From IMG/VR virus record IMGVR_UViG_3300031227_002632, positions 1-30,515 of that record: a DNA stretch of 30,515 nucleotides; one strand, written 5' to 3'. The translations under genes and the position numbers were made by a program. Positions within the stretch are counted from its first letter, which is position 1. Every line of letters starts with the position of its first letter. Below are positions 6,393 to 12,703 of this stretch, piece by piece. The DNA comes from a virus. The notes beneath the pieces were generated by a model. It worked only from the letters and a program-made list of their open reading frames with translations. It was not told the DNA's origin and searched no databases.

Positions 6393-6496
6393 TGAATAGG
6401 TCAGGGCGTTGGAAGCAGAGCCAAGCACAGCGGAGAAGATGGCGAAGGTGGAAGATAAGAAGGTTTTTCAATAGGTTGTTTAGGAGGGAAAAATAA
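6392..6496 (+). CDS. Arg/Trp-rich 34-residue peptide
   Basis: A very basic ORF, MNRSGRWKQSQAQRRRWRRW then KIRRFFNRLFRREK, with an excellent GGAGGGGGAG ribosome binding site and TAATG coupling to the preceding gene. Thirteen of 34 residues are arginine, interspersed with Trp and Phe. The second half could form an amphipathic helix. This composition fits RNA or DNA binding (N-peptide-like antiterminators are also short and Arg-rich) or membrane activity. No homologue is recognised, and its expression is inferred only from the start signals. Confidence 0.5.
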   Translation: MNRSGRWKQSQAQRRRWRRWKIRRFFNRLFRREK

Positions 6497-6497
6497 A

Positions 6498-6884
6498 ATG
6501 GAGTTAGAAGAACAAGTTTGTAGTTTAGAGTTAAGTAAGAAGCTGAAGGAGCTAGGTTGCACGCAAAAATCATTGTGGTATTGGGTTGATGAGGCAAAGC
6601 TAGATGGAGAGCCGAGCCAAGATTTTCATTTAACGATGAGAGAGGATTTCCCTCCTAATAGTGTCCTTAGTTACGCCGCCTACACCGTTGCAGAGTTGGG
6701 TAAATTGCTACCACAATGCACACTACAAACACTGAAAGGATCAAATGACGCATGGGGGATTATGATAGGAGAAAGAAAAGAATCATGGGCCGATGAAACC
6801 GAAGCCAACGCTAGAGCCAAGTGCTTGATTTATTTGTTTTTGTTAGAGAATAAACTAATGGAGCTACCCAATGACAAAGCGTAA
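6498..6884 (+). CDS. Conserved phage hypothetical protein
   Basis: A 128-residue protein with TAGGAGGG before the ATG. The opening EEQVCSLELSKKLKELGCTQKSLWYWV, the central AAYTVAELGKLLP and the closing EANARAKCLIYLFLLENKL form a pattern I recall from many phage genomes, where it is annotated only as hypothetical. It appears to be a compact alpha/beta protein. No catalytic site is evident. Confidence 0.65.
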   Translation: MELEEQVCSLELSKKLKELGCTQKSLWYWVDEAKLDGEPSQDFHLTMREDFPPNSVLSYAAYTVAELGKLLPQCTLQTLKGSNDAWGIMIGERKESWADETEANARAKCLIYLFLLENKLMELPNDKA

Positions 6885-6928
6885 GAAGATGAACAAATGA
6901 AGTTTAGAAATTGGTTGGAGGATAAAGA

Positions 6929-7291
6929 ATGATAGACTTTGTAATAGAAGGTGATATTCCATGTTTAAAGAACAGTATCAGGGTCGGTAAAGGTGGTAGA
7001 TTTTATCATCAAGATAATGCAGTTAAGCATTACAAAGAAGCATTTGCCCTACTTTGCCCTAGAAGTGCCAAGAAATGCCTCACAGACCCCGTAGAAGTGA
7101 TTCTACACATCTACAAGAAGGATAATAGAAAAGATGCGGTGAACTTACAAGGAATCATCTATGATTGTTTGCAGTCTGCTGGGGTTATCAAGAATGATAG
7201 GCAGATAGTGGATTGGCACTGTTATTCTAGTATTGATAAAAAGAACCCAAGAGTTCGTTGTGAGGTAACCAAAATAAATGAAGCTGATTAA
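6929..7291 (+). CDS. rusA: RusA-like Holliday-junction resolvase
   Basis: A 120-residue protein of the usual RusA length, with a GGAGGA site upstream. The N-terminal strand and PCLKNSIRVG loop, the central RKDAVNLQGIIYDCLQSAGVIKNDRQI and the final strands match the RusA family, which resolves four-way junctions as a dimer. In E. coli RusA the catalytic aspartates are D70, D72 and D91. Here D69 and D90 are present but the position of the second is V71 (DAVN instead of DxDN), so activity may be altered. D79 is also present and could compensate. The last codons form one copy of the direct repeat at 7273-7290. Confidence 0.8.
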   Translation: MIDFVIEGDIPCLKNSIRVGKGGRFYHQDNAVKHYKEAFALLCPRSAKKCLTDPVEVILHIYKKDNRKDAVNLQGIIYDCLQSAGVIKNDRQIVDWHCYSSIDKKNPRVRCEVTKINEAD

Positions 7292-7552
7292 GGAGGAGAG
7301 ATGAAAAAGAAAAAATCAATTATTCCGCTTAAATATTGCCACGATACAATTTATGCGATTTTAGGTGGAGTTTTTGTAAACGCATATTTACAAGGACAGC
7401 TTCATCAAAATATGGATACTGGCGTGATAGAAGAGGCAGAAAAAATGATAATTAAACTACTGGCTAAAAAAGAAAAGAAAAAAGATGTAATTCCATATAC
7501 CCATGTAGTGAATAAAGACAAGATTTATGGAAAGAATAAATGAAGCTGATTA
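7273..7552 (+). repeat. 18-bp direct repeat flanking one small gene
   Basis: AATAAATGAAGCTGATTA occurs at 7273-7290, at the end of the RusA-like gene, and at 7535-7552, at the end of the 7301 gene and start of the 7540 gene. The repeats bracket the gene at 7301-7543, as if that gene had been inserted between two that once overlapped. Confidence 0.85.
7301..7543 (+). CDS. Hypothetical protein in a direct-repeat-flanked unit
   Basis: An 80-residue protein with AAGGAGGAG upstream. The N-terminus is basic. A moderately hydrophobic helix, TIYAILGGVFVNAYL, then a charged helix GVIEEAEKMIIKLLAKKEKKK follow. It is not clearly a membrane protein. No family is recognised. It lies between two copies of an 18-bp repeat, suggesting that it is a recent arrival. 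Confidence 0.55.
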   Translation: MKKKKSIIPLKYCHDTIYAILGGVFVNAYLQGQLHQNMDTGVIEEAEKMIIKLLAKKEKKKDVIPYTHVVNKDKIYGKNK

Positions 7553-7773
7553 GCGTATACCAAGATATTAGTAGTTATAGTGGTGGGTGCAGTGTGTGGT
7601 ATGAGGAGCTAAACGATAGAGAGTTCACAAAGGAAAAGTTATTGAAACGGTTCAAGAAGGCTAGAGTAGCCAACGAATACGCCAGGAAGAAGGCGAAGAA
7701 GTTAGGGATTAAGTGTTATCCTTGGCCAGAGAAGGAAGCCTACAGAATAACACCGAGTAATAATTATTATTAA
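7540..7773 (+). CDS. Hypothetical protein
   Basis: A 77-residue protein whose ATG overlaps the preceding stop (ATGA). It begins MKLISVYQDISSYSGGCSVWYEELNDREF. A basic helix (RFKKARVANEYARKKAKKLG) and a short ending with aromatic residues follow. The family is not recognised. It is the last gene of the early module, followed by an operator-like palindrome. Confidence 0.55.
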   Translation: MKLISVYQDISSYSGGCSVWYEELNDREFTKEKLLKRFKKARVANEYARKKAKKLGIKCYPWPEKEAYRITPSNNYY

Positions 7774-7814
7774 TATGTATAAAATATGTATAGTTATACA
7801 TGTTCTATACATAT
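7772..7814 (+). promoter_or_regulatory. Palindromic operator-like region before the glycan cassette
   Basis: ATATGTATAG at 7784-7793 is the exact reverse complement of CTATACATAT at 7805-7814, with an 11-base centre (7794-7804). A further ATATGTATA lies just upstream near 7774 and a TATACAT lies within the centre, so the same half-site appears four times in 41 bases. This suits binding of a dimeric or multimeric repressor, or a hairpin in the message. The GGGAGG ribosome binding site of the next gene starts right after it. No clear -35/-10 pair is visible. Confidence 0.55.
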
Positions 7815-7827
7815 GGGAGGATAAAGA

Positions 7828-8529
7828 ATGAAAGGCATAATTTTGGCCGGCGGTTCAGGATCAAGGCTTCGCCCGTTGACGAAGGTAACGAATAAACATT
7901 TGCTTCCGGTTGGTGCATTCCCAATGATTTATTATCCAATCAATCAGTTGATCGAGGCTGGAATTGAGGATGTTTTAATTATAACTGGCGTGGAACATAT
8001 GGGAAAGATGTTTAGCTTGCTTGGAAGCGGCCGCGGCTTTGGTTGTAGGTTTACCTATAAAGTGCAAGACGAAGCCGGTGGAATTGCTCAAGCATTACAA
8101 CTGGCCGAGGATTTCGCAAGTGGTGAGCCGGTGGTTGTCTTACTTGGCGATAATATCTTTGAGGATTCACTAACTCCTTTCATTAACAATTATAAAAACG
8201 GTGCTTATATTTTCTTAAAGGAAGTGCCGGACCCGGAACGATTTGGGATTGCAGAAGTAAAAGAAGGCAGAATAATTTCAATCGAAGAAAAGCCTAAAAT
8301 CCCTAAAGGTAGCCTAGCAATAACCGGGGCTTATATTTATGATTCAAGGGTGTTTGGTTTTACTAAAGAACTTGAGCCAAGTGATAGAGGTGAGTTGGAA
8401 ATCACTGATGTTAATTTAAAATATTTAAAAGAATGTGCTTTAAGTCATTTTGTTTTAAATGGATATTGGACAGACGCCGGCACTTTTGATTCTTATAAGA
8501 TGGCCAATAGATTGGTGAATGGAAAATGA
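7828..8529 (+). CDS. rfbA: Sugar-1-phosphate nucleotidyltransferase (RmlA-type)
   Basis: A 233-residue enzyme that should join a hexose-1-phosphate, probably glucose-1-phosphate, to a nucleotide such as dTTP. The sequence shows the family signature LAGGSGSRLRPLT (6-18) with K23, GDN (107-109) for metal binding, EEKP (153-156), EITDVN (191-196) and WTDAGT (214-219). It is shorter than E. coli RmlA (about 290 residues), lacking the C-terminal region that takes part in tetramer and allosteric contacts, as in the shorter class of homologues. It opens the glycan cassette, directly after the palindrome at 7784-7814, and has GGGAGG upstream. The nucleotide preference cannot be read from sequence with certainty. 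Confidence 0.9.
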   Translation: MKGIILAGGSGSRLRPLTKVTNKHLLPVGAFPMIYYPINQLIEAGIEDVLIITGVEHMGKMFSLLGSGRGFGCRFTYKVQDEAGGIAQALQLAEDFASGEPVVVLLGDNIFEDSLTPFINNYKNGAYIFLKEVPDPERFGIAEVKEGRIISIEEKPKIPKGSLAITGAYIYDSRVFGFTKELEPSDRGELEITDVNLKYLKECALSHFVLNGYWTDAGTFDSYKMANRLVNGK

Positions 8530-8540
8530 TGGCGACGGCA

Positions 8541-8549
8541 TGATATAAT
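8541..8549 (+). promoter_or_regulatory. Possible extended -10 promoter before the kinase/methyltransferase gene
   Basis: TGATATAAT matches an extended -10 element, but no -35 is visible at the usual distance. The inferred start site would fall at or beyond the GGAGG at 8550-8554. It may be a weak internal promoter or chance. Confidence 0.3.
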
Positions 8550-8563
8550 GGAGGAAGAAAACA

Positions 8564-9763
8564 ATGGATAAATTAGTTGTATTCGTAAACGGATTATGTT
8601 ACTCGGGAAAGACTTCGCTAATAAGGAAACTAGAAAAAGAATTGCCCTCGGATTATACGGTTGATAGTTTGGATATTGTTTGTGATAGGGTTTACGTTAC
8701 CTATAAAGCATTAAAGAAAAAACTTGATACTATCTTTGAAACAACTGCTACCAATATTTTTATTGTAGAAACTCACGCCGGTTATGTTTTTGATTTTATG
8801 ACAGAGCAACAAAACTTTGCCGTCTTATATATCAATTTAAAATTGGATTGGAAAGATTGGTCAAGGAACGCTAAGCCGATCAACGTGCCGGACATGAGGG
8901 TTGATAAACTTTCATCGCTTAAAGTATTTATTGATAGGTGCTTGGCAGATAAGAATTATTATGAGGGTGTTGTGGACACCTATGAACTTGTCGCCTCAAG
9001 GGGTAGATATAAATTACACTCCCCTAAAAACATTGATGATTGCTCTGAAATGATCGTTGAGTTTATCAATGAGAATATAGAAAAGACAATGACACAACGG
9101 ATCGCCAAGCTATCAGCATTTGAGCAAAAATACCTAGACCAAAATATAAGAGTATTTCAATACCAAAGCTTTGACTATGGCAACGGAGTTGTAAACACTG
9201 GGATGTCCGATTCAAAGTTTAAGTGGGATAAAGTTTTAAATATGAGCCGGGAGCAAATGGCTTATAGAAGCGTGTTAGATATTGGTTGTAACATTGGCGA
9301 GATAGCAAACTTGGCGGCCTTGAAATGGGCTAATGTTTGCGGGATAGAGCCGCCCGGCCCATACATAGAAGGTGCAAAGTTTTTGCAGAAGAATTTCAGG
9401 AAGCGAGAAATAAGCTTTATTGAAGATGATTTTATGAGGCATGACTTTGGCGACAAGAAGTTTGATTATGTTTTTGCTTTAGCGGTTTTATATTTATTTC
9501 ATCAGGTTGGGAAGTATTCGGTTGATGAGGTTACTGCTAAGGTCAGAAGCGTAACTAAGAAGGTTTTTATTGGTGAACTTACCAACTATGAAGCCAAGGC
9601 GACTAAAGAAGTTGTCCTCAACTCATTAAAGAAACATTTCGATAGGGTTGAGTTTATCGGGGATTCAATGAGAACAAGCACAGCGATAAGGAAGCCTTGG
9701 GCTGATAGGAGTAAAGACTATTCAGATTCACGACAAGTTTGGAAATGTTATGTTGAGGAGTAA
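8564..9763 (+). CDS. P-loop kinase / SAM methyltransferase fusion
   Basis: This 399-residue protein has two domains. Residues 1 to about 175 begin VFVNGLCYSGKTSLI with a Walker A motif (G10 to T17), as in small-molecule kinases of the adenylylsulfate/gluconate kinase type. Residues of about 190-399 hold a class I methyltransferase: VLDIGCNIGE (237-246) is the SAM-binding loop, with acidic E262 after the second strand and FDYVFALAVLYL (300-311) as motif IV. GGAGG precedes the ATG. The kinase could phosphorylate a sugar or small alcohol and the methyltransferase cap a glycan end, by analogy with bifunctional kinase-methyltransferases that terminate O-antigen chains. That analogy is an inference from domain content, because the order and families differ. 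Substrates are unknown. Confidence 0.75.
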   Translation: MDKLVVFVNGLCYSGKTSLIRKLEKELPSDYTVDSLDIVCDRVYVTYKALKKKLDTIFETTATNIFIVETHAGYVFDFMTEQQNFAVLYINLKLDWKDWSRNAKPINVPDMRVDKLSSLKVFIDRCLADKNYYEGVVDTYELVASRGRYKLHSPKNIDDCSEMIVEFINENIEKTMTQRIAKLSAFEQKYLDQNIRVFQYQSFDYGNGVVNTGMSDSKFKWDKVLNMSREQMAYRSVLDIGCNIGEIANLAALKWANVCGIEPPGPYIEGAKFLQKNFRKREISFIEDDFMRHDFGDKKFDYVFALAVLYLFHQVGKYSVDEVTAKVRSVTKKVFIGELTNYEAKATKEVVLNSLKKHFDRVEFIGDSMRTSTAIRKPWADRSKDYSDSRQVWKCYVEE

Positions 9764-9766
9764 ATA

Positions 9767-9868
9767 ATGAAAATAGCAATTTATTATCCCCATCTGCTTT
9801 TGAGCCCTTTCATTCCAGCTTTGCGTAAAGCAATTTTTTGTTTTTTTGAAAGGATTTTACCTTTATGA
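9767..9868 (+). pseudogene. Possible 5' stub of a disrupted gene
   Basis: Four bases after the kinase/methyltransferase stop, an ATG opens MKIAIYYPH, which looks like the first strand of a GT-B or related sugar enzyme. The frame then runs into the antisense HNH gene and ends at 9868 with unrelated sequence. It may be the start of a gene cut by HNH insertion, or a short chance ORF. Confidence 0.3.
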
Positions 9869-10224
9869 TGAAGGGAAGCATGTTGATAATTTCTCATAAT
9901 AATAAGATTTTCAATTCTATTATCGCCATGTATTCCATTTATATGATGAACTACCTCTCCTTTTTCCAGTGGACGATTAAGATGTTTTTCCATTATCATG
10001 CGATGTTCAGATATTTTTTTACCTTTAATGTTAAAAACCCTATATCCACGCTTATTGATATGGCCTGTTCCGTTTTCTGCAAACATTTTCCAAAGTCGTC
10101 CAGTAGTTTTTTTTCTATAATAATGCTTAGAACAATAACCTTTACACAGGACTATGCGATTACAGTTATCAACGGAACAAATTTTATTCTTCCAAAAGTT
10201 TTTAGGATATTTTTTGTTTTTCAT
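9784..10224 (-). CDS. HNH homing-type endonuclease
   Basis: The only clear minus-strand gene, 146 residues from the ATG at 10224. An upstream in-frame ATG at 10239 lies before the promoter's -10 box and is less likely. Residues 16-34 carry C16, C21, C27, C31 and H34, a probable zinc site. The HNH core follows, with EHR at 73-75 and VVHHINGIHGDNRIENL at 92 onward (H93, H94, N96, D101, N102, N106), then H116. The C-terminal SKKQKIALRKAG resembles a NUMOD3-type DNA-binding helix. Free-standing HNH endonucleases of this type spread between phage genomes by cutting alleles that lack them. It lies antisense inside the glycan cassette, consistent with a selfish insertion. Confidence 0.88.
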   Translation of the reverse strand: MKNKKYPKNFWKNKICSVDNCNRIVLCKGYCSKHYYRKKTTGRLWKMFAENGTGHINKRGYRVFNIKGKKISEHRMIMEKHLNRPLEKGEVVHHINGIHGDNRIENLIIMRNYQHASLHHKGKILSKKQKIALRKAGMKGLKSRWG

Positions 10225-10230
10225 GATATA

Positions 10231-10259
10231 ATTATACAACAGAACACAAGGAAGGTCAA
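10231..10259 (-). promoter_or_regulatory. Promoter for the antisense HNH gene
   Basis: On the minus strand TTGACC (10259-10254) and TATAAT (10236-10231) are separated by 17 bases. Only six bases lie between the -10 box and the ATG at 10224, so the transcript would start at or next to the start codon and be leaderless. Confidence 0.65.
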
Positions 10260-10264
10260 CTTAT

Positions 10265-11119
10265 ATGCAAGATAAAAAGATTTGTATCTGCTCACCGATT
10301 TATAATTGCTTAGGATTCACTAAAGAATTTATAGCAAGCATTGAAACAAAGCACCAGTATAGAATTATTATTTTAAATAATGGTTCGCAAGACGGGAGCC
10401 GAGAATGGTTTGGGTTAAGTAAAGAAGCAAAGAAGCACCCGATAACGCTAATAAACTTTGATAAGAATGAAGGGATTAGCAAGGGGGCCAACCGGGCCAT
10501 GCAAGAAGCAATGAATGACCCGGAGATTACGCATATTATTTATGCTAATAACGATATTGTATTTCGCCCGGACACAATAGACACCTTGGTTTGGGCTTGG
10601 GATAACCGGCGAGATGACCGCATGGTTCGTGTGTCCGCCGTAGATATTAGAGAAAGCCATTTCAAGACTTACGAAGAAGGTTTAGAAAACGTAATGAATC
10701 GGGATATAGGTAAGACAAAGAAATTTATTTATGGCGGAAGTTATACCTGTTTTATTTGGGATAAAGAAGCTATTGAAAAAGTCGGGTTGCTTGATGAGAA
10801 TATAGACTATTATGATGATAACATTCACGCAGAAGAAACCCTAAGACGTGGTTGTTTTTCAACGACCTTTGTGCCGGCTTTGGTTTATCATAGGGGAAGC
10901 GGAACGCTACGAGAAAACCCCAAAGAAAAACAAGCATTTCATGCTAAGAGTGATAGGGATAGGAAATATGCTTTAAAGTATTTTGGAGTTGAAGATCAAG
11001 ATGGGATAAGAGAAAAGACCGAACGCGGCCGCCCAATATGGACACCTCGGATTGAAGCAATAAATACTGAAATAGGGGGATTTGTGCATGACTATTTCGA
11101 TAGAACTATTCCGGCCTAG
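10265..11119 (+). CDS. GT2-family glycosyltransferase
   Basis: A 284-residue GT-A-fold enzyme with a GGAAGG site upstream. It starts KICICSPIYNC, then IILNNGSQDGS (35-45), NFDKNEGISKGANRA and ANNDIVF (94-100), where NND takes the place of the usual DxD metal motif. YGGSYTCFIWDKEAIEKVGLLDE is the acceptor-side segment typical of rhamnosyl- and related GT2 enzymes, and YHRGSGT lies near the end. No membrane segment is present, so it acts in the cytoplasm. It overlaps the aminotransferase gene by 32 bases. Donor and acceptor are unknown. It probably transfers the sugar made by the cassette. Confidence 0.85.
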   Translation: MQDKKICICSPIYNCLGFTKEFIASIETKHQYRIIILNNGSQDGSREWFGLSKEAKKHPITLINFDKNEGISKGANRAMQEAMNDPEITHIIYANNDIVFRPDTIDTLVWAWDNRRDDRMVRVSAVDIRESHFKTYEEGLENVMNRDIGKTKKFIYGGSYTCFIWDKEAIEKVGLLDENIDYYDDNIHAEETLRRGCFSTTFVPALVYHRGSGTLRENPKEKQAFHAKSDRDRKYALKYFGVEDQDGIREKTERGRPIWTPRIEAINTEIGGFVHDYFDRTIPA

Positions 11120-12251
11120 TTTTGGCGAAGAAGAATCAGAAGCGGTAAAAGAAACCATTGAAAGTAAGTGGTGGGGATTAGGGCCAAAGACAAGAAGGTT
11201 TGAGGAAAGATTTGCCGATTATATTGGGGTTGATTATGCTTTAGGGGTTAATTCGGGAACGTCGGCTTTAATCCTTGCTTGTCAGGCTTTAAGCGGTTCG
11301 CATATTCGTAGCTTTATTGTGCCGTCAATTACTTTTATTGCTTCTTACTTCGCACCGATTTATCAAACGCTTGGTGATATTTACTTGGCAGACGTTGACC
11401 CTGAAACCATGTTAATGACAGATGAAACTATTCAAAAGACTATTGATAAGTTTAAAATAAATCGACCAATTGTAATACCCGTTCATTTATATGGGAATAT
11501 GTTTAAATTTGAAACAGACAATGTTGAATTAGCTAGTAAAGTAAAAGTTATCGAGGATTGTGCTCACGCTTGCGGCTCAAGTGTTGATGGCAAGAAAGCC
11601 GGATCATTGGGAACTATTGGTTGCTTTAGTTTTCATGCGGTTAAGAATTTGGCTTGTGGTGATGGCGGCATGGTAACGACAAATGATAAAGACTTATACG
11701 AACGAATGAAATCCCTTCGCTGGTTTGGTATTACTAAATCAACTTTTGAAAGGTCAGGCGAGGATAATCTAAAAACAAATTATGGTTGGGAATATGATGT
11801 AATTGAACGCGGCCACAAAATGCACATGAACGATTTAACTGCCGCCATTGGTTTGGTTCAGCTTAAAAAATTAGATGGACATAACCAATCACGAAGGATG
11901 ATTGCAAGAAGATATTTAGAAGCATTGGGTGGACTAGGATGGATAGACTTTATTGGAACTAATCCCGGCGTAAATACTTCACAGCATATTTTTGCAATTA
12001 AAACTAGGAATAGAAACGAGTTGAATGTTTATCTAAAAGAACAGGGCATAGCAACGGGAGTGCATTATAAGCCTATTTATGAATATAGTTTTATCCCGGA
12101 AACAATGAGGAAAACTTTTAAAGAGCATTGCCCCAACACTGAAAGCGAATGGCCGAAGTTACTATCCCTGCCTTGCTACCCGTCGCTTACTGAACTTGAA
12201 CAGGAATATGTTATCAGTCGAATTAAAGAATTTGGGAGGGTTAAGATATGA
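11088..12251 (+). CDS. DegT/DnrJ/EryC1/StrS-family sugar aminotransferase
   Basis: A 387-residue PLP enzyme. The ATG at 11088 is chosen because AGGGGGA lies at the right distance, although the frame is open a little further upstream. Visible signatures are GVNSGTSAL (53-61) for phosphate binding, PVHLYG (131-136), EDCAHACGS (156-164) with the pyridine-binding Asp, and SFHAVKNLACGDGG (181-194) with the Schiff-base lysine K186. A C-terminal HYKPIYEY follows. Such enzymes aminate a keto group on a nucleotide-bound sugar, using glutamate or glutamine. The length matches the family. Its substrate would be a keto-sugar, but no dehydratase that makes one is encoded nearby. Confidence 0.93.
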   Translation: MTISIELFRPSFGEEESEAVKETIESKWWGLGPKTRRFEERFADYIGVDYALGVNSGTSALILACQALSGSHIRSFIVPSITFIASYFAPIYQTLGDIYLADVDPETMLMTDETIQKTIDKFKINRPIVIPVHLYGNMFKFETDNVELASKVKVIEDCAHACGSSVDGKKAGSLGTIGCFSFHAVKNLACGDGGMVTTNDKDLYERMKSLRWFGITKSTFERSGEDNLKTNYGWEYDVIERGHKMHMNDLTAAIGLVQLKKLDGHNQSRRMIARRYLEALGGLGWIDFIGTNPGVNTSQHIFAIKTRNRNELNVYLKEQGIATGVHYKPIYEYSFIPETMRKTFKEHCPNTESEWPKLLSLPCYPSLTELEQEYVISRIKEFGRVKI

Positions 12252-12703
12252 GCATTGAATTAGTTGAGATGGACAAAATGTATGCTAATTATATACCAGA
12301 GATTAAAGAGATCAGGAACGAGTGTGCTAAGAGTTTAAAGGATAGCCGGGAAATATCGGAAGCAGATGTTTATTCTTTTTTCCTTGATAAGGTTTTTTCT
12401 GGGGAACAAAAGATATTTATTATTAAACATACCGAAGGCGTGATCGGCTATATGAATATTAAATACTTTGATAATAATAAATGCGAGGTTGGCATAAAGA
12501 TAAAAGAAAAGCACCGCAACAAAAAGCTAGGTAAGAAATCGCTGGAAATGCTAATAAACAAACTGCTTGATGAATCGATGGATGAAATATCTGCCGAGAT
12601 AAAATCTGATAATGAGCCAAGCCAGAAACTATTTGCTTCTTTAGGGTTTAAAAAGATAAGCGATAAGGAAGGTGTAGAAGTATGGCAACTAAAAAGAGAA
12701 TAA
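12248..12703 (+). CDS. GNAT-family acetyltransferase
   Basis: A 151-residue protein, GGGAGGG upstream, start overlapping the aminotransferase stop by 4 bases. The GNAT fold is shown by VIGYMNIKYFDNNKCEVGIKI, the acetyl-CoA pyrophosphate loop in KEKHRNKKLGKKSLEML, and the terminal SDNEPSQKLFASLGFKK. Placement directly after a sugar aminotransferase strongly suggests N-acetylation of the new amino group, as PseH- or WecD-like enzymes do. The sequence alone does not prove the substrate. Confidence 0.85.
   Translation: MSIELVEMDKMYANYIPEIKEIRNECAKSLKDSREISEADVYSFFLDKVFSGEQKIFIIKHTEGVIGYMNIKYFDNNKCEVGIKIKEKHRNKKLGKKSLEMLINKLLDESMDEISAEIKSDNEPSQKLFASLGFKKISDKEGVEVWQLKRE

Noticed and set aside
8541-8549. 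A strong internal promoter before the kinase-methyltransferase gene
   Set aside because: There is an extended -10 match but no -35 and poor spacing to the ribosome binding site. Kept only as a low-confidence element.
9865-10275. Plus-strand 136-codon ORF opposite the HNH gene
   Set aside because: It is antisense to a convincing HNH domain, has a composition of Phe/Ile/Met runs typical of shadow frames, and has no ribosome binding site.
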